From Rhodospirillales bacterium 70-18 (GTDB lineage Bacteria > Pseudomonadota > Alphaproteobacteria > Acetobacterales > Acetobacteraceae), in NCBI GenBank assembly GCA_001899585.1, contig MKWE01000031.1:156040-220039 (forward strand): a stretch of 64,000 bases of DNA. The letters are read 5' to 3'. The notes beneath the pieces are model-generated. The model had not been told where the DNA came from, made no database searches, and saw only the letters and a list, made by a program, of their open reading frames with translations. The number at the start of each line of letters is the position of its first letter. The stretch's first letter is position 1. The translations under genes were made by a program, and so were the position numbers. Positions 1-7,382 of the stretch are shown in pieces.

Positions 1-128
1 CGCCATTTCCCCCCGCCGGGGCCGCCGTCGCGCAGCCGATCGACCACAACGGTCTCCAGCCCGCGCCGATACAGCGCCGCGTGAAGATTCGAGCCGATAA
101 AGCCGGCGCCGCCGGTGACCAGGATCAT
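1..128 (-). CDS. hldD: ADP-glyceromanno-heptose 6-epimerase, N-terminal part only (cut by window edge)
   Basis: The minus strand from 128 down to the edge reads 42 codons of an NAD(P)-binding sugar epimerase. The start MILVTGGAGFIGSN holds the Rossmann GxxGxxG motif, followed by a second strand ending in VVVD. An asparagine-rich start of this form with the D-R-L that follows is typical of HldD/RfaD enzymes, which interconvert ADP-D- and ADP-L-glycero-manno-heptose for the lipopolysaccharide inner core in the cytoplasm. Only the dinucleotide-binding start is visible, so another extended-SDR epimerase is possible. It is divergent from the ubiK-like gene at 213. Confidence 0.6.
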   Translation of the reverse strand, partial: MILVTGGAGFIGSNLHAALYRRGLETVVVDRLRDGGPGGGKW

Positions 129-212
129 CCGGGCACGATATACGGGTCTGCGCGCCGTGGCGGAAGCCGCCCAATGCCGGGCCCGCCGGTGCCGCGCCAG
201 AAGGAGCCTGCC

Positions 213-587
213 ATGACCGACCAACCCGCCGCCCATCCGGACCCGCAGCCGGACCATGTCACCCCGCCGGCCGGCCGGCCGCGGCTGATCGACGACCTGG
301 CCGGGGTGGCCGGCGGCGCCGTCTCCGCGCTGATGGGGCTGAAGCAGGAAGCCGGCGCGATCGGCCGCGCCCGCGTGGACGAGGCGATCCGCCGCCTGGA
401 CCTGGTGCGGCGCGAGGAAATGGACGCGGCACTGGAAATGGCCGCCCGCGCCCGTGCCGGGCAGGAGGCCGCCACCGCGTTGCTGGAAGCGATGCAGGCG
501 CGGCTGTCGGCGCTGGAGGAGCGGGTGGCGGCGCTGGAGTCGCAAAATCTGCCGGAGGGTGGCGGCGGGCCTGGTATGATCACTTGA
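213..587 (+). CDS. ubiK: UbiK-family accessory factor (BMFP domain)
   Basis: A 124-residue protein. After a proline-rich start comes a short segment RPRLIDDLAGVAGGA, then a charged helix with RLDLVRREEMDA and a C-terminal coiled coil (LSALEERVAALES). This is the arrangement of the YqiC/UbiK family, small trimeric coiled-coil proteins that help the soluble Ubi complex make ubiquinone and can bind membranes. The start at 213 follows AAGGAG at 201-206; a longer frame opens at 81 but runs back into the divergent epimerase promoter and is unlikely to be used. The end carries a short glycine-rich tail. Confidence 0.82.
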   Translation: MTDQPAAHPDPQPDHVTPPAGRPRLIDDLAGVAGGAVSALMGLKQEAGAIGRARVDEAIRRLDLVRREEMDAALEMAARARAGQEAATALLEAMQARLSALEERVAALESQNLPEGGGGPGMIT

Positions 588-697
588 GGGACGAAGCTGG
601 TACGGCGTATGAAGTAGCCGTGATCTTGGTTTGATGCCCTCTTGCGGCGCGGTTTAACGGGTCGGTAGTCTATCCGTCGTGTCGATTCGGGTTTCCA

Positions 698-713
698 CCC
701 CCATATCCGGGGG
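698..713. other. small GC hairpin between ubiK and the YbjN gene
   Basis: CCCCC (698-702) can pair with GGGGG (709-713) across a six-base loop. It lies in the 202-base gap between two plus-strand genes and could be a weak terminator or part of the next leader; no T-run follows. Nothing else is recognised in this gap. Confidence 0.3.
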
Positions 714-789
714 CCCGGACGCCGCGCTGCTCGTGGCCGTGGCCGCTATTCGGGCTAACAGCGGCCTTCCTTCAGGCGGGAGACCTCGG

Positions 790-1293
790 ATGACAGCTAT
801 GATGAGCTTCGCCCACGACACCGCAGCCAACCCGCTCGACGTGATGGAGCAGATCGTCGCCGCCAACGAATGGGCGTGCGACCGGCGCAGCGACTCGGAA
901 ATGGCGGCCGAAGCGCCCGGAAAATGGTGCGATTACGGGCTTTATTTCAGCTGGTCGCACGAAATCAGCGCCATGCACTTCACCTGCGCCTTCGACCTGA
1001 AGGTGCCCGAGAAGCGCCGGGCGGCGCTGTACGAACTGCTCGCCCTGGCCAATGAGCGGCTGTGGATCGGCCATTTCGGCATGGATGCCGATGACGGCAT
1101 GCCGGTGTTCCGCCATTCGGTGCTGCTGCGCGGGGCGCCGGGCGCCTCGGCGGAAAGCCTGGAGGACATGGTGGACATCGCCATCACCGAGTGCGAGCGC
1201 TTCTTTCCCGCCTTCCAGTTCGTGCTGTGGGGCGGCAAGGGCCCGGCCGAGGCGTTGCAGGCCGCCATGCTGGAATGCGTGGGCGAGGCATGA
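790..1293 (+). CDS. YbjN domain-containing protein
   Basis: A 167-residue protein of the YbjN family (type III secretion chaperone-like fold). Family-typical features are the early segment NPLDVMEQIVAANEW, a beta-strand core with YFSWSHE and ALHF-type strands, a central helix with KRRAALYELLALANERLW, and a C-terminal amphipathic helix. Members are common just upstream of proC in alphaproteobacteria, and here the stop overlaps the proC start (ATGA), so the two are translationally coupled. The start at 790 has GGGAG about eight bases upstream; in-frame ATGs at 799 and 802 are alternatives. The molecular role of the family is not settled. Confidence 0.82.
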   Translation: MTAMMSFAHDTAANPLDVMEQIVAANEWACDRRSDSEMAAEAPGKWCDYGLYFSWSHEISAMHFTCAFDLKVPEKRRAALYELLALANERLWIGHFGMDADDGMPVFRHSVLLRGAPGASAESLEDMVDIAITECERFFPAFQFVLWGGKGPAEALQAAMLECVGEA

Positions 1294-2090
1294 GCGCCAT
1301 TCCTCCGATCCTACTGGTCGGCTTCGGCAAGATGGGCGGGGCCATGCTGGCCGGCTGGCGGGAACGCGGGCTGGAGGCGGCGGTCGCCGTGGACCCCTCG
1401 CTGCCGCCCTCGCCCGGGCCGGAGGTGACCGTGGTGGCCGATGCCGCCGCCATCCCCGCCGGCTTCGCCCCCGCCGCCGTGGTGCTGGCGGTGAAGCCGC
1501 AGAGCGCCGGCGAGGCGCTGCCGTTGTATGCCCGCTACGCCGGCTCGGCGGTGATGCTGTCGATCATGGCCGGGCGGACCATCGGCGGGCTGCGCGGCCT
1601 GCTGGGCGAGCGCGCCGCCATCGTGCGCGCCATGCCGAACACCCCCGCCGCGGTGCGCCAGGGCATCACCGTCGCCTGCGCCGGCCCCGGCGTCTCGGCC
1701 GGCCAGCGCGCCCTGTGCGACGACCTGCTGGCGGCGATCGGCAAGGTCGCCTGGGTGGAGGACGAGGGGCTGATCGACCCGGTCACCGCGGTGTCCGGCG
1801 GCGGCCCGGCCTATGTGTTCCTGCTGGCCGAACTGCTGGAACAGGCGGCGATGGAGCAGGGCATCCCGGCCGACCTCGCCCGCCTGATGGCCCGCCAGAC
1901 GGTCGCCGGCTCCGGCGCGCTGCTGGCCGCCAGCACCGAGGACGCGGCCACGCTGCGCCGCAACGTCACCAGCCCCAAGGGCACCACCGAGCGGGCGCTG
2001 GCGGTGCTGATGGAGAAATCCGCCTGGCCGGAGGCGATTTCCCGCGCCATCGCGGCCGCAACCGAGCGGTCACGCGAACTGGCGGGCTGA
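1290..2090 (+). CDS. proC: pyrroline-5-carboxylate reductase
   Basis: A 266-residue enzyme that reduces 1-pyrroline-5-carboxylate to L-proline with NAD(P)H, the last step of proline synthesis in the cytoplasm. The N-terminus has the Rossmann segment LVGFGKMGGAML. The substrate-binding half contains RAMPNTPA near residue 113 and the family signature VSGGGPAYVF followed by the helical dimerisation domain with SPKGTTERAL. Length matches the family. The ATG overlaps the stop of the preceding YbjN gene. Confidence 0.96.
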   Translation: MSAIPPILLVGFGKMGGAMLAGWRERGLEAAVAVDPSLPPSPGPEVTVVADAAAIPAGFAPAAVVLAVKPQSAGEALPLYARYAGSAVMLSIMAGRTIGGLRGLLGERAAIVRAMPNTPAAVRQGITVACAGPGVSAGQRALCDDLLAAIGKVAWVEDEGLIDPVTAVSGGGPAYVFLLAELLEQAAMEQGIPADLARLMARQTVAGSGALLAASTEDAATLRRNVTSPKGTTERALAVLMEKSAWPEAISRAIAAATERSRELAG

Positions 2091-2141
2091 TTCGGCATCA
2101 CGCGGGGTGACATTCCGGCGCCGAATGCCCATCATCGGTGC

Positions 2142-2837
2142 ATGGACGACACCAGCTTCGACCGCGCCCTGATCGCCGCCGCCTTCGCGCGCATCGGCGC
2201 GTATGGCTGGCACCGGCTCAACTTGGTGGAGGCGGCGCGCAACGCCGGGCTGGACGTGGCGCGCACCCGCGCGCGCTTCCCCGGGCGCTGCGCGCTGCTG
2301 CTGCGCTTCGGCAGCCTGGCCGACCAGGCGGCGCTGACCGGCGCGCCCGCCGAGGGGCCGGTGCGAGACCGGCTGTTCGATATCCTGATGCGCCGCATCG
2401 ACGTGCTGCAAAGCCACCGCGCCGGCGTGGCCGCCCTGCTGCGCGCCCTGCCCACCGACCCCGCCGCGGCGCTGCTGCTGGGCTCGGCCAGCCTGCGCAG
2501 CATGGGCTGGATGCTGGACGGCGCCGGCGCCTCGGCCGCGCCGCCGCTCGGCCTGCTGCGCGCCAAGGCGCTGCTGGCGGTCTGGCTGTGGACAATGCGC
2601 GCGTGGCAGCGCGACGAAAGCGAGGACCTCTCGGCCACCATGGCGGCACTCGACCAGGCCCTGGCCCGTGCCGAGCGCGCCGAGTCATGGCTGCACCGCC
2701 GCCCTCCGGCCGCGCCGCCCGCCCCGGAGCCGCATGCCGATGCCGTGCCCGCCGACCAGCCGCCCGCTGACCACCCGCCCACCAACCACTCGCCTGCCGA
2801 AACCGTGCCGCAAGCCGACCCGGACCCTCCGGGCTGA
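2142..2837 (+). CDS. TetR-like regulator related to COQ9
   Basis: A 231-residue protein with an N-terminal three-helix segment of TetR type (IGAYGWHRLNLVEAARNAGLDVARTRARFP, of which the middle is the helix-turn-helix) and a helical ligand domain with LLRALPTDP and SMGWMLDGAG. This pattern is shared by TetR regulators and COQ9 proteins of alphaproteobacteria. The last 45 residues are a proline-, aspartate- and histidine-rich tail that looks disordered. It sits 12 bases before the phasin gene, so it may control that gene or polyester storage; that role is inferred from position only. Confidence 0.66.
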   Translation: MDDTSFDRALIAAAFARIGAYGWHRLNLVEAARNAGLDVARTRARFPGRCALLLRFGSLADQAALTGAPAEGPVRDRLFDILMRRIDVLQSHRAGVAALLRALPTDPAAALLLGSASLRSMGWMLDGAGASAAPPLGLLRAKALLAVWLWTMRAWQRDESEDLSATMAALDQALARAERAESWLHRRPPAAPPAPEPHADAVPADQPPADHPPTNHSPAETVPQADPDPPG

Positions 2838-2849
2838 AGGAACACAGCC

Positions 2850-3317
2850 ATGCCGAGCGACTTCCCGAACCCCTTCGCCAAGGCGATGGACCAGGCCAAG
2901 ACCGCCACCGAGGAATTCACCAAGCTGTTCGGCCAGATGCCCCAGGCCCCCGACGCCGAGGCGCTGATGACGGCACACAAGCGCAACATGGAAGCCCTGT
3001 CGGCGGCCAACCGGATCGCCCTGGAAGGCGCCCAGGCGGTCGCCAAGCGGCACATGGAAATCATGCAGCAGACCATGGCGGAGCTGACCGAGACGATGCG
3101 CGCCCTCGCCTCGCCGGACGCCCCGCAGGCCAAGGCGGCGCAGCAGGCCGAACTGCTCAAGCGCGCCTACGAACACGCCGTCGCCAACACCCGCGAACTG
3201 TCCGACCTGATCCAGCGCTCCAACGGCGAGGCGCTGGAAACGCTCAACAAGCGCATCGCCGACGCGATGGACGAGGTGAAGTCGCTGGTGGACCAGGCCG
3301 CCGCCGCGAAGAAATAA
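2850..3317 (+). CDS. phasin family protein
   Basis: A 155-residue, almost wholly helical protein with NPFAKAMDQAKTATEEFTKLF at the start, then the segment EALMTAHKRNMEALSAANRIALEGAQAVAKRH that marks the phasin family, and coiled-coil heptads to the end. Phasins coat polyhydroxyalkanoate granules and control their number and size. AAGGA precedes the start, and the regulator gene ends 12 bases upstream, suggesting one transcript. No other PHA gene is in the window. Confidence 0.9.
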   Translation: MPSDFPNPFAKAMDQAKTATEEFTKLFGQMPQAPDAEALMTAHKRNMEALSAANRIALEGAQAVAKRHMEIMQQTMAELTETMRALASPDAPQAKAAQQAELLKRAYEHAVANTRELSDLIQRSNGEALETLNKRIADAMDEVKSLVDQAAAAKK

Positions 3318-3344
3318 GACCGCCGCCGACGGAGCGACCGGCCA

Positions 3345-3430
3345 AGCCAGACAAGACCGGGCTCCGCCCGGACCCGCCAGGGGTTCGGCTCCTGGCGGGG
3401 TGCGGGACAACGCCCCGCCGCTTGCCTTTG
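3345..3430. repeat. multi-hairpin intergenic repeat, copy A
   Basis: A short version of a repeat seen four times in this window (also 4823-5080, 44343-44463, 51935-52050). It holds consecutive GC hairpins: CCGGGC-TCC-GCCCGG (3357-3371), CCGCCAGG (3374-3381) with CCTGGCGG (3391-3398), and a GCGGGG/CCCCGC pair, ending in a CGCTTGCC box. It lies between the converging phasin and kinase genes, so it could act as a two-way terminator. Confidence 0.75.
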
Positions 3431-3454
3431 GCATAAGCCCCACCGGGACGACAC

Positions 3455-4789
3455 CTACACCGGCAGAGTGATCCGCGCCCGCAGCCCGCCCATCGCACTG
3501 TCCTCCAGCACGATATCCCCGCCATGCGCGCGCACGATGTCCAGCGCGATGGTCAGGCCGAGCCCGGTGCCGCCGCCCGGCCCGCTCTCGAACGGGCGGA
3601 ACACTTCCTCCCGCCGGGCCGGCAGGATGCCCGGGCCGTCGTCGTCCACCGTCACCTCCACGGCATGCGGCCCGGCCGTGGCGGCGGCAAGGCGGACATG
3701 GCGGCCGTGCCGGCGGGCATTGTCCACCAGGTTGGTCACCGCCCGGCGGAATCCGTCCGGCCGCAGCATCACCGACAATTCCTCCGGCACCTCCAGCGCG
3801 ATGTCGGCCCCGGCACGGCGGGCACGCGCGGCCACCTCCTCCAGCAGCAGCGGCAGGTCCGCCGGCTGGGCCGGCTCCTCGCCCACCCCGCGCACGAAGG
3901 CGAGATAGCCGCCGATCATGCGGTCCATCTCCTCCAGATCCTCGGTCATGTCGGCGATGTCGCGCTGGGTGTCCTCGCGCACCGGCAGCATGGCCAGCGC
4001 CAGCCGCAAGCGGGTCAGCGGCGTGCGCAGGTCGTGCGACACGCCGGCCAGCATCTCGGTGCGCTGCGCCAGGAAGCGGCGCACGCGGGCCTGCATCAGG
4101 TTGAAGGCCGCCGCCGCCTGCCGCACCTCGGTGGCGCCCTCCGGCTTGATCGGGCCGATGTCGCGCCCGGTGCCGAACGCCTCCGCACCGGCCGCCAGCC
4201 GGCGAATGCCGCGCACCTGGTTGCGCATGAAGACCGCCGCGATGGCGAACAGCAGCATCGCCGAACCGACCAGCCACAGCACGAACAGGTAGATGGTGCC
4301 GGTGTACAGCCGCTTGCGCGGGGCATCGACCACCAGGATCGAGTCGCCCCACTGCACCCGGATCACCACCGAAAGCGGATCGCTGCGCCAGTCCATGGCG
4401 AAGGGCAGGCGCACCCGCTCCTGCAACGCCGCCGCCAGATTGGCCTGCACCGGCGCGAACAACGGCGGCCGTTCATGCTCCGGGCGCACCCGGCCCGGCT
4501 CCAGCCGCATCGTCATCTCGAAATACTCCCAGCCATTGGCCAGAATCCAGGCCTGGTCGTCCGGCGAGGGATAGCGGTCCAGCAACGCCACCGTCACCGC
4601 GATCTCGCCGGCAATGGCACTGGAAAACCGGCGCGACACCACATCCAGATGCGTGCCGTAGAAAATCTGCAGCGCCACCGCCTCGACCAACACCAGCGGC
4701 ACCAGAACAATCAACAGCGACCGCCCCAGGAAACTTCGCGGCACCAGCCGCTTCACCACCCGACTCTGCGGCGGCAACGGCACACGCAT
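3455..4789 (-). CDS. EnvZ-like sensor histidine kinase
   Basis: A 444-residue inner-membrane kinase. Two transmembrane segments (about residues 20-40 and 166-190) flank a periplasmic domain; then come a HAMP linker ending in RRFLAQRTEMLAG, the phosphoacceptor box GVSHDLRTPLTRLRL, and a catalytic domain with the N box NLVDNARRHG, DDGPG and the G box GTGLGL. This matches EnvZ-type kinases that pair with OmpR-type regulators, and the regulator gene at 5086 lies just upstream. ATG at 4789 is preferred; an in-frame ATG at 4822 would add 11 residues drawn from repeat sequence. The gap to its regulator is filled by a large repeat (4823-5080). Confidence 0.9.
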   Translation of the reverse strand: MRVPLPPQSRVVKRLVPRSFLGRSLLIVLVPLVLVEAVALQIFYGTHLDVVSRRFSSAIAGEIAVTVALLDRYPSPDDQAWILANGWEYFEMTMRLEPGRVRPEHERPPLFAPVQANLAAALQERVRLPFAMDWRSDPLSVVIRVQWGDSILVVDAPRKRLYTGTIYLFVLWLVGSAMLLFAIAAVFMRNQVRGIRRLAAGAEAFGTGRDIGPIKPEGATEVRQAAAAFNLMQARVRRFLAQRTEMLAGVSHDLRTPLTRLRLALAMLPVREDTQRDIADMTEDLEEMDRMIGGYLAFVRGVGEEPAQPADLPLLLEEVAARARRAGADIALEVPEELSVMLRPDGFRRAVTNLVDNARRHGRHVRLAAATAGPHAVEVTVDDDGPGILPARREEVFRPFESGPGGGTGLGLTIALDIVRAHGGDIVLEDSAMGGLRARITLPV

Positions 4790-4822
4790 GCTCAGGGTTC
4801 CGAAGGGGTGGGGAGGAAGCAA

Positions 4823-5080
4823 GCAAGGCCAGGGGCGTTGACCCTGGACCCCAGCAGGGCGCTGCCCTGCACCCGCAAGGGGTCAGTGGACCCCTTGACC
4901 CCGCGACTTGGTTGTCTTCGCCAAGGGGGGGCGACCGAGCGGTTGCCGGCGGCACGGTTGCCCCCCCTTGGCGAAGACAACAAAACGAATGGGTCCAGGG
5001 ACCACTGTCCCTGGCGGGGTGCAGGGGCGGCGCCCCTGCCGGGTCCAGGGCAGCGCCCTGGCCTTGCGTCCTTCCTTCCC
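4823..5080. repeat. multi-hairpin intergenic repeat, copy B (largest)
   Basis: About 258 bases made of consecutive inverted repeats between the response regulator and its kinase. At the centre GTTGTCTTCGCCAAGGGGGG (4911-4930, extending to 4932) pairs perfectly with 4960-4981, 22 bp with a 27-base loop. On the right are CCAGGGA/TCCCTGG, GCAGGGGC-GGC-GCCCCTGC and CCAGGGC-AGC-GCCCTGG. The ends carry AAGCAAGCAAGG and CCTTGC(G)TCCTTCC, the same end boxes as copies C and D. There is no coding content. Confidence 0.8.
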
Positions 5081-5085
5081 ACCCC

Positions 5086-5787
5086 TCAGACCCCGGGCTT
5101 GAGCACGTAGCCGCGGCCGCGGACGGTGTGCAGGAAGCGTGGTTCGCGGGGGTCGGCCTCGATTTTGCGGCGCAGGCGGGTCATTTGCACGTCGATGGCG
5201 CGTTCGCCGGCTTCATCCATGTCCAGCGCGGCAGCGATGTCCTCGCGCGACAGCACCTCGTTGGGCCGGGCGGCGAGCGCGCCCAGCAGCGCCGCCTCGC
5301 CCCCGGTCAGCCGCATCGGACCGGCCGGGCCGCGGAGTTCGCCGCGCTCGCGGTCGAAGGACAGCGGCCCCAGCGGTAGCGGGCCGGCGGGCGGGCCGAT
5401 CAGCGGGGCCGGCGGCGCGGCGCGGCGCAGCATGGCGCGGATGCGCAGCACCAGCTCCTTCGGCTCGAACGGCTTGGGCAGGTAGTCGTCCGCCCCCGCC
5501 TCGAAGCCGGCGATGCGGTCTTCCGGGGCGCCGCGCGCGGTCAGCAGCAGCACCGGGATGTCGCTGTTGTCGCGGCGCAGCGACTCGGTGAGTTGCAGGC
5601 CGGTTTCGCCGGGCATCATCACGTCCAGCACCATCAGGTCGGGCTGCACGAAGCGCAGGTGGTCGCGCGCCGCGGCGGCGTTGGCGGCGGCGGTGACGCG
5701 AAAGCCGGTCTCGCCCAGGTAGCGGGCCAGCCGCTCGCGCAGCCGGTCGTCGTCTTCCACCACCAGAATCAGCGCGTCCTCGGCCAT
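5086..5787 (-). CDS. OmpR/PetR-like response regulator
   Basis: A 233-residue regulator. Residues 1-120 form a receiver domain with the acidic pair VVEDDD, phosphoacceptor aspartate in LMVLDVMMPG, the conserved threonine in LLLTARG and lysine in LPKPFEPKEL. Residues 135-233 form a winged helix with LTGGEAALLGALAARP and VQMTRLRRKIE followed by the wing VRGRGYVLKP. It lies between a MarR-family gene and an EnvZ-like kinase beside ilvE, an arrangement like the petP-petR locus of Rhodobacter. GGGAGG sits five bases before the ATG. The target genes cannot be read from the sequence. Confidence 0.9.
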   Translation of the reverse strand: MAEDALILVVEDDDRLRERLARYLGETGFRVTAAANAAAARDHLRFVQPDLMVLDVMMPGETGLQLTESLRRDNSDIPVLLLTARGAPEDRIAGFEAGADDYLPKPFEPKELVLRIRAMLRRAAPPAPLIGPPAGPLPLGPLSFDRERGELRGPAGPMRLTGGEAALLGALAARPNEVLSREDIAAALDMDEAGERAIDVQMTRLRRKIEADPREPRFLHTVRGRGYVLKPGV

Positions 5788-5809
5788 CGCGGCCTCCCTT
5801 TGCTGCGCC

Positions 5810-6391
5810 CTACCGGCTGCGCGGATCGCGGCCGGGCGGGTGCCTCTGGTCCATATAGGCGCGCGCGCCCTCGTCCATGATACCGCGCATCACCCGGCGG
5901 AAGCCGTCCACCGCGCTGCCGCCGGCCTCGCGGTAGGCGGTCACCAGCCGTTCGCGCTGGCGTTCGAACAGCCGGCGCTCCAGCGCCTGGCCGGCCGGCG
6001 TCAGCGTCAGCAGGCGCTGGCGGCGGTCGGCGTGGCCCTGCGTCTGGGCGACGTGGCCCTGCTCCACCAGCGCGCTCAGCACGCGGGCGAGGCTTTGCTT
6101 GGTGATGCGCAGGATGGCCAGCAGGTCGCTGACCGCGATGCCGGGGTTGCGGCCGATGTAGTGCAGCGCCCGGTGGTGGGCCCGGCCCAGCCCGAGTTCC
6201 TCCAGGATCACGTCGGCGGCGTTGGTGAAGTCGCGGTAGGCGAAGAACAGCAGGTCCTGGGCGGCGCGGATCTCCTCCTCGCGCAGGAACAGCAGGCTGG
6301 CGCCCGCCGGGGCTGGCTGGGAGGCGTGCGCGGAGGCGGCGCGGGCATCGATCGGCTTCGGGCCGCCCTTCGGGTCGGGCATATCTGGCAT
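5810..6391 (-). CDS. MarR-family regulator (PetP-like)
   Basis: A 193-residue protein with a disordered first 30 residues, then a dimerisation helix AQDLLFFAYRDFTNAADVILEELGLGRAHHRAL and a MarR winged helix with ISV-type segment VSDLLAILRITKQSLARVLSAL and wing HADRRQRLLTLTPAG. The length and N-terminal extension resemble PetP of Rhodobacter, whose gene also precedes petR. Two in-frame ATGs exist (6391 and 6382); GAGG lies 1 base before the first and 10 before the second, so the second may be used. The stop is 22 bases from the response regulator, so they are likely one operon. Confidence 0.87.
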   Translation of the reverse strand: MPDMPDPKGGPKPIDARAASAHASQPAPAGASLLFLREEEIRAAQDLLFFAYRDFTNAADVILEELGLGRAHHRALHYIGRNPGIAVSDLLAILRITKQSLARVLSALVEQGHVAQTQGHADRRQRLLTLTPAGQALERRLFERQRERLVTAYREAGGSAVDGFRRVMRGIMDEGARAYMDQRHPPGRDPRSR

Positions 6392-6433
6392 ACCTCGTAT
6401 TTACGGCAGGAATATTGACGTAGACGACACTCG

Positions 6434-6463
6434 ATTATAGCTTCCGGCCTTGTAGAGCAACAA
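6434..6463 (-). promoter_or_regulatory. likely sigma-70 promoter of the MarR-regulator-kinase operon
   Basis: On the minus strand TTGTTG (6463-6458) and a perfect TATAAT (6439-6434) are 18 bases apart and about 43 bases before the MarR start. On the opposite strand TTGACG at 6416 with TAGCTT 17 bases on could serve ilvE, so the two promoters would overlap and could share an operator. Transcription start has not been shown. Confidence 0.5.
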
Positions 6464-6482
6464 TCTTGCGAGGAACCATCCC

Positions 6483-7382
6483 ATGGCGCTTGTTCCTTTC
6501 GACGACCGTGACGGCCAGATTTGGCAGGACGGCGTGATGGTCCCCTGGCGGGAGGCCCGGCTGCACGTTCTGTCGCACGGGCTGCACTATGCCAGCGGCG
6601 TGTTCGAAGGCGAGAGGGCATATGCCGGCAACATCTTCAAGCTGCGCATGCACACCGAGCGCCTGTTCAATTCCGCCCGCATCCTGGGCATGGAAATCCC
6701 CTACACGACGGACGAGATCGACGCCGCCTGCATGCAGGTGGTGGCGGCCAACGGGCTGCAGGACGCCTATGTGCGCCCGGTCGTGTGGCGCGGGTCCGAG
6801 ATGATGGCGGTGTCGGCGCAGAATTCGCGCATCCATGTCGCCATCGCTACCTGGGCATGGCCGGCCATGTTCGCCGACCGCATGAAGGGCATCCGGCTGG
6901 ACCTCGCCGAATGGAAGCGCCCGCACCCGGAAACGGCGCCGACCGCCTCCAAGGCCTCCGGGCTGTACATGATCGGCACGCTGTCCAAGCACGCCGCCGA
7001 GGCGAAAGGCTTCCAGGACGCGCTGATGCTGGACTGGCGCGGCCGGGTGGCCGAATCGACCGGCGCCAACATCTTCTTCGTGTTCGACGGCGAGTTGCAC
7101 ACCCCCACGCCGGACTGCTTCCTGGACGGCATCACCCGGCGCGTGGTGATGCAGCTGGCCCGGCGCAACCAGATCAAGGTGGTGGAGCGGCCGATCCTGC
7201 CGGAGGAGCTGCCGCGCGCCAGTGAGGTGATGCTGGTCGGCACCGGCGCGGAAGTGACGCCGGTGCGCGAGATCGCCGGCCAGGTCTACACCCCCGGCCG
7301 GATCACCCAGACGCTGCTGGACGACTACGAGAAGCTGGTGCGAATGAACCCGGCGGACGTGGAAAAGCGGCTGGCCGCCTGA
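6483..7382 (+). CDS. ilvE: branched-chain amino acid aminotransferase
   Basis: A 299-residue fold-type IV PLP enzyme that transfers the amino group between glutamate and the branched-chain keto acids, the last step in making leucine, isoleucine and valine. Signs are SHGLHYASGVFEGERAY near the start, the region KASGLYMIGTLSKHAAEAKG (the PLP lysine region lies here), and the cofactor phosphate-binding segment AESTGANIFFV and GTGAEVTPV. Length is normal. It is divergent from the MarR gene. The last 80 bases overlap the end of the gene on the other strand. Confidence 0.95.
   Translation: MALVPFDDRDGQIWQDGVMVPWREARLHVLSHGLHYASGVFEGERAYAGNIFKLRMHTERLFNSARILGMEIPYTTDEIDAACMQVVAANGLQDAYVRPVVWRGSEMMAVSAQNSRIHVAIATWAWPAMFADRMKGIRLDLAEWKRPHPETAPTASKASGLYMIGTLSKHAAEAKGFQDALMLDWRGRVAESTGANIFFVFDGELHTPTPDCFLDGITRRVVMQLARRNQIKVVERPILPEELPRASEVMLVGTGAEVTPVREIAGQVYTPGRITQTLLDDYEKLVRMNPADVEKRLAA

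Noticed and set aside
588-789. tRNA or small RNA in the gap between ubiK and the YbjN gene
   Set aside because: No cloverleaf arms or T-loop consensus could be fitted; only a five-base-pair hairpin is present.
4823-5080. Possible small proteins or an insertion sequence inside repeat copy B
   Set aside because: Short frames cross the hairpins without a ribosome site or domain, and no transposase fragment is visible. The content is explained by inverted repeats.
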